NCBI GenBank assembly: GCA_041650595.1
Contig: JBAZKW010000010.1
Coordinates: 12,170-76,169, forward strand
DNA from: CALFCX01 sp041650595
GTDB taxonomy: Bacteria; Margulisbacteria; WOR-1; JAKLHX01
Direction of reading: 5' to 3'
Length of the DNA: 64,000 nucleotides
Positions 1-8,584 of this stretch are shown one piece after another (position 1 is the first letter of the stretch; each line of letters starts with the position of its first letter). Below the pieces are notes generated by a model. The model did no database searches, was not told the origin of the DNA, and saw only the letters and a list, made by a program, of their open reading frames with translations. The translations under genes were made by a program, and so were the position numbers.

Positions 1-1068
1 AAGGCCTTTCTTTAACAAAGACGAGATATTAACGGCGTTCTTAAGCGATCTTTCTTTCTCAAATATTTTGAGGCTGGCAAGCGCCACGGAACATGCGATC
101 GGGTTCGCGGTAAAAGTATGCCCGTGATAAAAAGTCTTTCTGTCCTTGTACTCGCCGTAGAAAGCGCGGTATACCTTTTCGGTTGTAAGCGTCGCGGCAA
201 AAGCCATTGTGCCGTTGGTCAGCCCTTTTGAAAGGCACATAAAGTCAGGAGATATTTTTGCATGCTCACAGGCAAACATCTTCCCCGTTCTTCCAAATCC
301 CGTAGCTACTTCGTCAATTATCAAATGGACATTATATTTTTTTGCCAAAACAGCCGCTTTTTTTAGATATTCTTTCGGATAGATGATCATGCCCGCTGCC
401 CCCAGCAGCAACGGCTCAAGTACCAGAGCACATATTTCTCTTGATTTTTCCTTCAAAAGTTTTTCAAGAAGTTTGACACAATCTATGGAACAGGATTTTC
501 TGTCTTTGCCCAAGGGACAGCGGTAGCAATACGGCGTCGGTACTTTGAACGCTTTAAAGAAAAGCGGAGCAAATACTTTGTTGAACAGGTCCACTCCGCC
601 AAGGCTCATAGTGCCAGAAGTGTCCCCGTGATAGCCCATATCCAAAGACACAAATTTGTTTTTATTTTTAAACCCTTTGTTTGCCCAATATTGGACGGAC
701 ATCTTCATTGCCGTCTCAACTGCAGTAGACCCGTTGTCAGAATAAAACACTCTGGAAAGCCCTTTGGGAGCAATTGAAATAAGCTTTTCAGAGAGGTTTA
801 TTGCAGGCTCATGAGTGAACCCTGCAAACATAACATGATCAATCTTTTTCAGTTGCTCTTTTATAGCCTTGGCGATATCCGGATGCCCATGCCCGTGGAT
901 ATTGCACCACCAGCTTGAGATAGTGTCATAATACCAATTTCCCTTATCATCAAAGAGTTTGATCCCTTTTGCCTTCCTGATAAATATCGGCGGCAATTTT
1001 TCATGGTCCTTCATCTGGGTATAAGGGTGCCAGTTGTATTTCAGGTCTCTTTGAACAAGATCGCTCAT
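1..1068 (-). CDS. bioA: Adenosylmethionine-8-amino-7-oxononanoate aminotransferase (BioA), 3' end cut by window
   Basis: PLP-dependent class III aminotransferase that converts KAPA to DAPA with SAM as amino donor, the penultimate part of biotin synthesis. The frame is open from an ATG at 1068 to the window edge, giving 356 residues of a family that usually has about 430, so the C-terminus lies outside. Diagnostic motifs, read on the minus strand: an N-terminal WHPYTQM, SSWWCNIHGHGHP, a PLP-phosphate-binding region with GYHGDTSGT, the LIIDEVATGFGRTG segment with the cofactor Asp, and the SKGLTNG lysine region. It lies far from the other bio genes (nearest is bioD at 14132), with divergent lineage-specific genes between. 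Identity is confident from the motif set. Confidence 0.95.
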   Translation of the reverse strand, partial: MSDLVQRDLKYNWHPYTQMKDHEKLPPIFIRKAKGIKLFDDKGNWYYDTISSWWCNIHGHGHPDIAKAIKEQLKKIDHVMFAGFTHEPAINLSEKLISIAPKGLSRVFYSDNGSTAVETAMKMSVQYWANKGFKNKNKFVSLDMGYHGDTSGTMSLGGVDLFNKVFAPLFFKAFKVPTPYCYRCPLGKDRKSCSIDCVKLLEKLLKEKSREICALVLEPLLLGAAGMIIYPKEYLKKAAVLAKKYNVHLIIDEVATGFGRTGKMFACEHAKISPDFMCLSKGLTNGTMAFAATLTTEKVYRAFYGEYKDRKTFYHGHTFTANPIACSVALASLKIFEKERSLKNAVNISSLLKKGL

Positions 1069-1098
1069 AACAAAAGAATTTTAACATATGATAATGAA

Positions 1099-1128
1099 TG
1101 AAATTTCTGTATTTGTTGAACGATAAAC
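1099..1128 (+). promoter_or_regulatory. Alternative-sigma promoter (TGAAATTT-N14-CGATAAAC)
   Basis: TGAAATTT at 1099-1106, 14-nt spacer, CGATAAAC at 1121-1128, upstream of the gene at 1162. One of fourteen matching sites in the window. Sigma identity (FliA/sigma-28-like or ECF) is inferred. Confidence 0.75.
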
Positions 1129-1161
1129 ATATGCAGGAAGATGAGGACCTAAAAATATAAT

Positions 1162-2166
1162 ATGAGTACAACATATATTCAGAAAATGGCCCCTGTTAGA
1201 GTAGGTTCCCTGTCCCTTGTGAACGCCATATTCAGAGGAATATCCGCACCGAAAGCGTCCAGAGTGGCAGAATTAATTGATAGTGCGGCAAAAATCACTA
1301 TCGACGGTGCTTCGTATTATAGCCCAGTTCTTATATCCGGCATGTCACGTATCCCGCAGGAACAGATCATAGAAAATCTGGAAACAGCGAATGTACATCT
1401 CACAGAAATAGACCTTTTGAAGAATTCGGATTATGGCACATCAAAAACGAGTACAAAGATTGCGGGAATGGAGCAAGCCCTGAGAAATGCGGGAGTTAAA
1501 GACATACAATGGACCTTAGGTAAAGATGGCGTCGCTGATGCTGCACAATGCGATTCTGACAGCAGCCTGACGGATGTATCCGTTGACTTCAATCCCCACA
1601 CTGTCCTGGCGGGCGGTTTTACGTATGAAGATCTTGCGGCCCATGAATACGGACATATGCTTGCAAGCAGGCTGGGATATGAGTTTGTTGTAAAAGGGAA
1701 TCCACAATTTACAATTGCTGTCAGCAGGGTTATATCAATATTGTCACATCCTGCAGTCTATCGCCTGACGGACGAATACGGATATCAGGGTTCTGCAAAA
1801 AGGATGTTCGATAAGTTGTTTGCGTTCAAGCAAAGAGAATATGACAACGGATTGAATCTTACGCAATTATTTAATGACTCTATGGATAATTCCGATACAT
1901 TACTGACCGTGATCTCTCCTGCAATAGTAAGCTTTGCGGAGTTCCTGTCCTGGCTTCGTGCAGAATACAGGCCAAGCATCAAAACTTATTGCGGGGAACA
2001 AGTCTTTGAATTAGTCTGCGTACATCGGGCCATAATAGATCTTGCCAGAAAAGATGTTTTAACTGATGATATGTCAAAAAGAATGCCGCGCAAAAACCAT
2101 TTGTCTTTAGCAAGAACGATGTTTCGAGAAATGGGACTTCAGGTGAGCGTTGAACCCAAAGGATAA
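1162..2166 (+). CDS. Putative zinc metallopeptidase with HEYGH motif, lineage-specific
   Basis: A 334-residue protein of unknown family. Around residue 160 it carries AAHEYGHMLASR, an HExxH zinc-binding and catalytic motif, so a metallopeptidase activity is plausible. I could not place the third zinc ligand with certainty. No signal peptide or membrane segment is visible, so it looks cytosolic. The N-terminus is basic and amphipathic (PVRVGSLSLVNAIFRG), like other products of this promoter class. It has its own alternative-sigma promoter about 30 nt upstream and is divergent from bioA. The Shine-Dalgarno is weak (GAGGA lies far from the ATG). A second HExxH protein is encoded at 11663-14046, but the two share no evident sequence otherwise. 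Confidence 0.6.
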   Translation: MSTTYIQKMAPVRVGSLSLVNAIFRGISAPKASRVAELIDSAAKITIDGASYYSPVLISGMSRIPQEQIIENLETANVHLTEIDLLKNSDYGTSKTSTKIAGMEQALRNAGVKDIQWTLGKDGVADAAQCDSDSSLTDVSVDFNPHTVLAGGFTYEDLAAHEYGHMLASRLGYEFVVKGNPQFTIAVSRVISILSHPAVYRLTDEYGYQGSAKRMFDKLFAFKQREYDNGLNLTQLFNDSMDNSDTLLTVISPAIVSFAEFLSWLRAEYRPSIKTYCGEQVFELVCVHRAIIDLARKDVLTDDMSKRMPRKNHLSLARTMFREMGLQVSVEPKG

Positions 2167-2188
2167 TTAGTGTTTATTTGCTGATCAT

Positions 2189-3055
2189 CTATCCCCTTTC
2201 CCTTGGCGGGTACTTGATCCTTACCGGTTCGGGTATTTCAACCCGCTTTGCAAATACGTTCATAAATGTTTTTGTTCCCAAACCGCTGCCAGGTTGTCCA
2301 ACATCATCTAATCCAATATCCCTAATCAGTTCAAATCCGCCACACTCAAGGAATTCTTTCAAATACTGAGAAGTTACTTCAAACACATATCTTATTTTAT
2401 CGTTGTCTGCATTAAGGGTTCTTAGCAAGTTACTGCCCATCGCCCACCTTAAATATAGTACTCCGCCCGGGAGCAGGGCTTTATGCATCTTTATCATCAC
2501 CCCAGCCTGGGTTGCCGGATCAAAATAGGAGAATAAATTGCTGGCAAAAATGCCGTGGTAATGGGCTTCCGGCAGGATATAGCCTTTGATATCGCCGACA
2601 TCAAGAGGATTATTCACTCCCATACCCCCTTTTGCCAGGCCCACACATGTAGGACAAACATCAAGCCCGCTTGCATCCACCAATGAGGTTTCATTCATCG
2701 CTAATAAATTCATGCCAATACCGCATCCGATCTCCATGACCTTTGGTAATACAACAGGTTCTTTTGGAGGCCTTTTCAAGGGCACAGTATGCGCAGTTGC
2801 CACAAGATGTGAGAATTCCCGCGCATAAGACGGGACTGAAGGGTCATCTTTATGCTGCATTTCAAATCTAAGGCCATATTTCTCCCAGAAATGATCATTT
2901 CTCCTTAGCATCATGGAGGCGTCCGGCATTTCTCCTCTAAAAGAAACTACCCCATTAATAAAAGTTTCGTTGTGTGCAAACCGCCTATATCGCACCTCTT
3001 CAGTCCCAGTCCTCATGATATATGATATTGCCTCAACTCTAGCTCTGCCAGTCAT
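2189..3055 (-). CDS. Class I SAM-dependent methyltransferase, lineage-specific
   Basis: About 288 residues. A Rossmann methyltransferase core is visible: motif I MEIGCGIGMNL, an acidic residue in SGLDVCP for the SAM ribose, and a motif IV/post-IV stretch FSYFDPATQAG followed by LLPGGVLYLRW. The substrate is unknown. I place the start at the ATG at 3055, 6 codons inside the longest frame, because a GGGAGAG Shine-Dalgarno lies directly in front of it and the upstream ATG would overlap the predicted transcription start. It is expressed from an alternative-sigma promoter at 3074-3103, head to head with the promoter of the gene at 3177. It converges on the metallopeptidase gene ending at 2166. The N-terminus is Arg-rich, like its co-regulated neighbours. 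Confidence 0.75.
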   Translation of the reverse strand: MTGRARVEAISYIMRTGTEEVRYRRFAHNETFINGVVSFRGEMPDASMMLRRNDHFWEKYGLRFEMQHKDDPSVPSYAREFSHLVATAHTVPLKRPPKEPVVLPKVMEIGCGIGMNLLAMNETSLVDASGLDVCPTCVGLAKGGMGVNNPLDVGDIKGYILPEAHYHGIFASNLFSYFDPATQAGVMIKMHKALLPGGVLYLRWAMGSNLLRTLNADNDKIRYVFEVTSQYLKEFLECGGFELIRDIGLDDVGQPGSGLGTKTFMNVFAKRVEIPEPVRIKYPPRERG

Positions 3056-3073
3056 ATTATCTCTCCCTAACAT

Positions 3074-3103
3074 TTGTATCGTACTTATTAATCAAGAATT
3101 TCA
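3074..3103 (-). promoter_or_regulatory. Alternative-sigma promoter (TGAAATTC-N14-CGATACAA)
   Basis: Minus strand: -35-like element at 3103-3096, -10-like element at 3081-3074, spacer exactly 14 nt. Drives the methyltransferase gene. It is separated by only 8 nt from the oppositely directed site at 3112. Confidence 0.75.
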
Positions 3104-3111
3104 CATCTTCC

Positions 3112-3141
3112 TGAAATTCATGCCCATTTTTACCGATAATT
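3112..3141 (+). promoter_or_regulatory. Alternative-sigma promoter (TGAAATTC-N14-CGATAATT)
   Basis: TGAAATTC at 3112-3119, 14-nt spacer, CGATAATT at 3134-3141. Drives the gene at 3177. Forms a back-to-back pair with the site at 3074-3103. Confidence 0.75.
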
Positions 3142-3176
3142 TATTGTGACCCCATAATGTCCAGGAGGTATCATTT

Positions 3177-4205
3177 TTGAATGCCGTAGTACCAATAAAA
3201 TTCGGCCCCGTAAAGCCCGCCATTGAGATGGCTAAAAGGACAGATCATTTTAGATCGTCACGCATTGCCGCAATGAGTTTCGGATACGATACAAAAACGA
3301 ATTTATTTGATTTCCGCCATAAACTCGCTAACGCTCAGGAAACGATCAGACAATTAAGGGCAGCGGCAAAGCGGGATGATATTCATTGGCCCACGGCACT
3401 GATAGCTGACGTCTCTAAAACTCACGAAGAATTACTAAGGAGATCTGACGGATTGCATGAGGATCACATTGCCGGGCGCCCGGTCAAGTGGCCGGGACTA
3501 TTGCCTTCCATGATGCGCAAAATGGGAGCTAAGCTGGAAAATATACATGCATTTTTTACACCTGAAGCGACTTTTCATCTGGCGCTAAATTCTGTTGATC
3601 CCGATCAAAAGCCGGAATTTATTGACGCATTCATCTCGGTACGTAAAAATATCGCCTTTATGAGAAATTTTTGTTACGACCGTGAAGCTCTTGCCGAGCA
3701 GAGAAACATTCCCCTGTCGAGAGGATCTCTGACAGACCCTGAAGTACTTGAAAAACTTCAAGCAATGCACCCGACTCTGCGTATTCAAGCTGAGGAGACC
3801 AGGAGAAAATTTATCCTTGGAATGTCAAACGTCCGTCTTTTCACTCTTCTCAACAATCTTATCTATAACTCATATTCAAAAAGAGATGACAGGAAAAATC
3901 TCTTTATCCAAAGGACTAGAGATACCGCTGAGATTAAAGATCCCAACCTTGAAGGTGTCTTAATGGTCCTTCGAAACGAGAGATCGGACATCAGCGACAA
4001 ATTATTTGAGCCTGTCCAAGATGGCCTGATCAAGCTGGTAGATATGCCCATGGATGAAACACATATACGAAGATTGCGTTTTTGCGAAGTCTGGGACATA
4101 ATAGCAATTCAAAAAGGGCTCTTCAGTGTAACCAGCCAACCCGGAGAGTTCTCTGAATTTGGGATATGGCTTCCTACCATCGAACGGCACGAAGTCCGCA
4201 GATAA
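3177..4205 (+). CDS. Degenerate histidine-kinase-like protein (HATPase fold remnant)
   Basis: 342 residues starting at a TTG preceded by GGAGG (8-nt spacing). The C-terminal third aligns by eye with a GHKL/HATPase_c domain. LFTLLNNLIYNSYSKR matches the N box, LMVLRNERSDISDKLFEPV matches the ATP-lid region where kinases have DNGxGI, and a final segment ending SQPGEFSEFGIWLPTIE matches the last strands of the domain. The glycines of the G1 and G2 boxes are missing, so ATP binding is doubtful. The N-terminal helical part could be a dimerisation bundle but has no clear H-box. No transmembrane segment. Possibly a pseudokinase or a scaffold for phosphotransfer. It has its own alternative-sigma promoter. 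Confidence 0.5.
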   Translation: MNAVVPIKFGPVKPAIEMAKRTDHFRSSRIAAMSFGYDTKTNLFDFRHKLANAQETIRQLRAAAKRDDIHWPTALIADVSKTHEELLRRSDGLHEDHIAGRPVKWPGLLPSMMRKMGAKLENIHAFFTPEATFHLALNSVDPDQKPEFIDAFISVRKNIAFMRNFCYDREALAEQRNIPLSRGSLTDPEVLEKLQAMHPTLRIQAEETRRKFILGMSNVRLFTLLNNLIYNSYSKRDDRKNLFIQRTRDTAEIKDPNLEGVLMVLRNERSDISDKLFEPVQDGLIKLVDMPMDETHIRRLRFCEVWDIIAIQKGLFSVTSQPGEFSEFGIWLPTIERHEVRR

Positions 4206-4209
4206 AATG

Positions 4210-4238
4210 TTTACATCGGCCTGCCGCACCTATATAAT
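4210..4238 (+). promoter_or_regulatory. Sigma-70 promoter (TTTACA-N17-TATAAT)
   Basis: TTTACA at 4210-4215, 17-nt spacer, TATAAT at 4233-4238. The first downstream ATG (4245) lies 6 nt after the -10 box, so a transcript initiating there would be leaderless, or translation starts at an internal ATG. Confidence 0.75.
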
Positions 4239-4244
4239 ATAAAC

Positions 4245-5099
4245 ATGCCGCAAGATAATAAGACCGGGAAGAAAATGAGCATGATCCGTTTTTTTAAACA
4301 GGGATTTGCCGGCACGAACAAAAATCTGGGGTTTGTCGGCGTTTTGTTCCTAATAGATGTATTTTTGATCATTCTTTCCGGGATACTATCGCTTGAATGG
4401 ATATCGGATCAGGCAAGCGCGCGTGTCATTGTCCTGCATTACGATATCTTTAAAATAGTCAGGGCAGCTCCGGAATTTATCAAGCTGGCTGTCGAAATAT
4501 TTGTGGTTTCGGGATCAATAGCCGCGGCAGGACAGTTTATAACATCGGGACACATAAAAATAGATGCTTTTTTTAGAAGCGGCATAAAGAGCTATCTCCG
4601 GTTATGTCTTCTCACACTGATATGGTTCCTGACCGCGGTTCTACCTACTTTTGCGGTCGCTCTGCCATACATTTACTTTTTCGACGGCGCGGTCAATCTC
4701 GCCACCGGAATATTGATCGCGGCAATAGCAATATTCATGCTCACAATGACGGTATTTTTCTTCTTTGCTCCTTTTATTCTGGTCCTTGACGGTACAAGAA
4801 CTATTGAATCGATTAGAAAAAGTTTTGGCGCCGCAAAAAAGAATTTTGGCGCCATACTGTCCTTCATCGGCATATATTTTGCGATAATGCTTGCCCTGTA
4901 TTTTTTGGGCACAGTGGCCGTGTCCGCATATCTGGGAACGGTTGAACTTTTGACCCAGTCCTCCAGGATCGGCCAGTTCGCAAGATTTTCCATTGAAGCC
5001 ATTTTCAGTTTTGCCGCCAGATATATCTACATCGCAGGGGTAATTGCTACTGCGCTTTTTTACAACAAAATAAAGAACAGCAATGAAAAAGAACTTTGA
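4245..5099 (+). CDS. Polytopic membrane protein of unknown function
   Basis: 284 residues with about six hydrophobic segments. The first is near residues 28-46 (LGFVGVLFLIDVFLIILSG) and the last near the C-terminus (YIYIAGVIATALFY). No catalytic motif is seen; the overall look is of a DUF975/glycerophosphodiester-phosphodiesterase-membrane-type integral protein. The ATG at 4245 is almost leaderless. An internal ATG at 4281 has GGGAAG at a better spacing (9 nt) and may be the true start. Its 3' end overlaps the next gene (start 5083) by 17 nt, so the two are translationally coupled. First gene of a three-gene operon. Confidence 0.65.
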   Translation: MPQDNKTGKKMSMIRFFKQGFAGTNKNLGFVGVLFLIDVFLIILSGILSLEWISDQASARVIVLHYDIFKIVRAAPEFIKLAVEIFVVSGSIAAAGQFITSGHIKIDAFFRSGIKSYLRLCLLTLIWFLTAVLPTFAVALPYIYFFDGAVNLATGILIAAIAIFMLTMTVFFFFAPFILVLDGTRTIESIRKSFGAAKKNFGAILSFIGIYFAIMLALYFLGTVAVSAYLGTVELLTQSSRIGQFARFSIEAIFSFAARYIYIAGVIATALFYNKIKNSNEKEL

Positions 5100-6342
5100 T
5101 ATCGCAGTAATTGGCTCGGGCCCGGGCGGAAACACCGCTGCGCTAAAAGCCGCTTCTTTGGGCAAAAAAGTAGTTGTAATAGAAAGAGACGAAATTGGCG
5201 GGGTCTGCCTTAACACAGGATGTATCCCGACCAAAACCATTCTCGCAAGCATATCTTTATACTCAAAAATGATGAGAGCCGACAGATTTGGCATTGAGGC
5301 GGGAACCCCTCAGATAAATTGGCACAAAGTCCTTGAGAGAAAAAAACAAGTAGTCGTCAAACTGCGCAAAGGCATTGAATCCCTTTTTAAAAAGGCAGGC
5401 ATAGAACATATAAAGGGCATTGGAGCCATAAAAGGCACAGGACAGGTAAGTGTAGGTTCATCCGAAGGCCCCATAGAGATAGAATGCGAGAACATCATAA
5501 TAGCTACGGGATCTGAGAAACAGGTGCTTCCCGGATTTGAAAAAGCCATCTCCAGCAGTGAAGCCCTTGAGCTTGTAAGCGTCCCGGAATCGATGGCTAT
5601 TATCGGAGCGGGAGCCGTCGGAATAGAATTTTCCAGGATTTTTTCAATTCTGGGAACAAAAATATCGCTCTACGAAATGATGCCAAATATATTGCCGGGA
5701 ACTGACAAGGATTTGTCGGATATTGTTTTTCAGTCTCTAAGAAAAAATAACGTCAATATTGTAACGGGAAAAGCAGTAAAACCTTCTGACATCACCGAAC
5801 ATCTTGTGCTTGTGACCGGCAGAAAATTTGATAAAATACAGGTTAATTCGAAAATGGAGACTTCCGACAAAAATATATACGCCGTCGGCGACGTAACCGG
5901 TATCGCAAACTACGCGCATGTCGCCTCTATGCAGGGCATTGTTGCAGCCGAGAATGCATGCGGCATCTTTAGCGAAATGGATTACAGTGCTGTGCCGTCC
6001 TGTATATTTTCGGACCCGGAACTTGCAAGCGTAGGGGTCACGGAAGAAAAAGCAAAGGGCTCGGGAATACCTCATAAAATAACAAAATTCGCGTTCGCGG
6101 GATTAGGAAAGTCTTCCTGCGAAGGAGAACCCAACGGTTTTGTAAAGCTTATAGTCCACAACGATACTGATGAGGTGATCGGCTGTCATATCATCGGCGC
6201 TCATGCCAGCGATCTGATCGGGGAAGCGGCTCTTGCGGTAAAAACAAAGATCAAAGCAAAAGACATCGCAAAAACGATACACTCGCACCCTACTCTTCCC
6301 GAAGCTTTGTGGGAAGCCGCAATGTTATCAGGAGGATATTAA
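5083..6342 (+). CDS. Dihydrolipoamide dehydrogenase-like pyridine nucleotide-disulfide oxidoreductase
   Basis: Flavoprotein disulfide reductase of 419 residues. An N-terminal FAD site (IGSGPGGNTAALKAA) is followed by the redox-active pair GGVCLNTGCIPTK, then an NAD-binding site (IGAGAVGIEFSRI), the second FAD motif (IYAVGDVTG) and the dimer-interface His-Glu (HSHPTLPE). All catalytic residues of E3/LpdA are present. It is about 40-50 residues shorter than typical LpdA. The shortfall is largely just before the IYAVGDVTG motif, where the usual long stretch after the NAD domain is compressed. No 2-oxoacid dehydrogenase E1/E2 genes lie nearby, so the partner is unknown. It overlaps the upstream membrane-protein gene and abuts the GT gene (stop 6342, start 6343). 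Confidence 0.85.
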   Translation: MKKNFDIAVIGSGPGGNTAALKAASLGKKVVVIERDEIGGVCLNTGCIPTKTILASISLYSKMMRADRFGIEAGTPQINWHKVLERKKQVVVKLRKGIESLFKKAGIEHIKGIGAIKGTGQVSVGSSEGPIEIECENIIIATGSEKQVLPGFEKAISSSEALELVSVPESMAIIGAGAVGIEFSRIFSILGTKISLYEMMPNILPGTDKDLSDIVFQSLRKNNVNIVTGKAVKPSDITEHLVLVTGRKFDKIQVNSKMETSDKNIYAVGDVTGIANYAHVASMQGIVAAENACGIFSEMDYSAVPSCIFSDPELASVGVTEEKAKGSGIPHKITKFAFAGLGKSSCEGEPNGFVKLIVHNDTDEVIGCHIIGAHASDLIGEAALAVKTKIKAKDIAKTIHSHPTLPEALWEAAMLSGGY

Positions 6343-8583
6343 ATGTTCGGCAAGAAAAGACTGAATGTGGCCTTTGTGGGAAATCACCTGCCCAGGATCT
6401 GCGGGATCGCCACTTTTACTACGGACATCTGCGAATCTGTCACCAAAAACCTTTCGCACAGCTCTAATGTGTTTGTAATCGCGGTAAACGACAACAACAA
6501 GACTTATGATTACCCGAAAGAAGTCATCGGCACCATCGATCAGGAAACGCAAAAAGATTATATAAACGCCGCCAATATAATAAACACCAGTAACGCCGAG
6601 GTCGTCTGTCTGCAGCACGAATACGGCATATACGGCGGTTGGGACGGCGCATATATAATGTCGCTTCTTTCGAGGCTCAATATCCCCGTAGTGACCACTT
6701 TGCACACGGTGCTCATGTCCCCTTCCCCGAACCAGAAAAAAATAATGACGGAGATAGTCTCAAGGTCCGAAAAAGTGGTGGTGATGAGCAAAAAAGCCAT
6801 AGAATTTTTGACGGACATTTATGGGGTCAACAAAGACAAGATAGAGCTGATACTGCACGGGACCCCTGATTTTCCTTCGATCGATTCTTCCCATTTCAAA
6901 AAAAGGTTCAAGCTCGAAGGCAGGAAGATGCTCTTTACTTTCGGACTTTTGTCCCCCAACAAAGGGATCGAGACAGTGCTTAATGCGCTTCCGGAAGTAG
7001 TAGAACAGTTCCCCGATATAACCTATGTAGTCCTCGGAAAGACCCATCCCCATATCCTGAAAGAACAGGGCGAAAAATACAGGATGCAGCTCATGAAGCT
7101 CACGGAAAAACTGGGCCTCAAATCAAACGTCATATTTGACAACAGGTTCGTGACGATCGAAGAATTAAAAGCCTGGCTTTCGGCTTCCGACATCTACATA
7201 ACGCCATATATGAACAAAGCGCAAATTGTCAGCGGCACGCTTTCATACGCGATAAGTTCCGGGAATGCGACGATCTCGACGCCTTATTGGCATGCGAAAG
7301 AAATATTGAGTGACGGCACAGGAGTACTGTTTGACTTTAACGATCACAAATCCCTGGCAAAAATATTAAAAGAACTGCTGTCGGACGAAAAGAAGCTGAA
7401 AGAGATGCAGAAAAAAGCTTTCAACTTTGGCAAGCAAACAACGTGGAAAAAGATCTCTCATAAATACATAGATGTTCTTTCTTCTTCCGCCCAGAAAAAG
7501 CCCAAAGAACAGCTGGCATACGCAAAATCTTCCGCCGTAATGAGACTGCCGGAGTTCGATCTGACACACATAAAACGGCTGACGGATGATACCGGAATAA
7601 TACAACACGCAAAATACATAGTCCCGGACCGCAGCACCGGTTATTGCATAGACGACAATTCAAGAGCCCTTATGATGGTGGTCTGGGCATGGGCTCTCCT
7701 AAAAAACGAGGTCGCTCAAAAAATGCTCTCAGTATACTGCAGTTTTATGAATTTTATGCAAAAAGAAGACGGCAAGTTCAAAAACTTCTTAGATTACAAC
7801 CGGACTTTTATGGACATCGAAGGGTCAGACGATTCCAACGGAAGGACCATCTGGGCCTGCGGATATATCATCTGGAAATCTCCGAATGAGTCGTATAGGT
7901 CTATGGCCAGCGAGTGTTTCAGAAAGACCTTTGGCAATATCCCAAAACTCAACCTGCGGGGCAAAGCATTTGCGATACTCGGCCTTTGTTCGTACCTTAG
8001 AGCTTACCAGAACGACGAAAAGGCCTTTGTACTGCTCAAAGAATGTACCAGACATCTGCTCGAAGCTTATGGCCGAAAAAGAGACGGGACGTGGCATTGG
8101 TTTGAGGATATCCTCTGCTACGACAATGCGATAATGCCCATGGCGCTTTTCAACGCTTACCAGCACCTAAAAGAAGAAGCTGTCTTGAAAACGGCGGTGG
8201 AATCCCTCGCTTTTCTAGAAAATCTTACCTTTAAGAACGGAAAGATGTCCGTGATCGGCAATAACGGATGGTATAGTAAAGGACAAACCAGAGCCCAATT
8301 TGACCAGCAGCCAATTGACGCGGCAGCCATGGTAATGGCATTACAATCAGCATACAGAGCAACGCACAACAAAGAATATCTGACAAGAATGAAAGAGGCT
8401 TTTGACTGGTTTATGGGAGAGAACGACTTAGGGATGTCGCTTTACGACATAGAGACAAAAGGCTGCGCAGACGGACTGCACAAGGACGGCGTCAGCATGA
8501 ACCAGGGCGCGGAAAGCACGATATCGTTCATGTTGGCGCTCCTGGCCATGATAGAGGAATACGAAATAGAAAGCCTGGCTTAG
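6343..8583 (+). CDS. GT4-family glycosyltransferase fused to an alpha/alpha-toroid domain
   Basis: 746 residues. Residues 1-390 form a GT-B glycosyltransferase (family 4-like): N-terminal GIATFT, LQHEYGIYGG, and a C-terminal nucleotide-sugar domain with FGLLSPNKGIETVL and later EILSDGTGVLFDF. Residues 410-746 look like an alpha-helical toroid: YCIDDNSRALMMVVWAWALL, WHWFEDILCYDNAIMPMAL, and FDQQPIDAAAMVMALQSAY, resembling the (alpha/alpha)6 barrels of glycoside hydrolases and epimerases. The adjacent gene on the opposite strand encodes a GH130-type enzyme, and the two genes end 1 nt apart. This suggests a mannose-containing oligosaccharide made by one and phosphorolysed by the other (inference). 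The start follows a GGAGGATATTAA Shine-Dalgarno region inside the preceding gene's end. Confidence 0.85.
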   Translation: MFGKKRLNVAFVGNHLPRICGIATFTTDICESVTKNLSHSSNVFVIAVNDNNKTYDYPKEVIGTIDQETQKDYINAANIINTSNAEVVCLQHEYGIYGGWDGAYIMSLLSRLNIPVVTTLHTVLMSPSPNQKKIMTEIVSRSEKVVVMSKKAIEFLTDIYGVNKDKIELILHGTPDFPSIDSSHFKKRFKLEGRKMLFTFGLLSPNKGIETVLNALPEVVEQFPDITYVVLGKTHPHILKEQGEKYRMQLMKLTEKLGLKSNVIFDNRFVTIEELKAWLSASDIYITPYMNKAQIVSGTLSYAISSGNATISTPYWHAKEILSDGTGVLFDFNDHKSLAKILKELLSDEKKLKEMQKKAFNFGKQTTWKKISHKYIDVLSSSAQKKPKEQLAYAKSSAVMRLPEFDLTHIKRLTDDTGIIQHAKYIVPDRSTGYCIDDNSRALMMVVWAWALLKNEVAQKMLSVYCSFMNFMQKEDGKFKNFLDYNRTFMDIEGSDDSNGRTIWACGYIIWKSPNESYRSMASECFRKTFGNIPKLNLRGKAFAILGLCSYLRAYQNDEKAFVLLKECTRHLLEAYGRKRDGTWHWFEDILCYDNAIMPMALFNAYQHLKEEAVLKTAVESLAFLENLTFKNGKMSVIGNNGWYSKGQTRAQFDQQPIDAAAMVMALQSAYRATHNKEYLTRMKEAFDWFMGENDLGMSLYDIETKGCADGLHKDGVSMNQGAESTISFMLALLAMIEEYEIESLA

Positions 8584-8584
8584 A

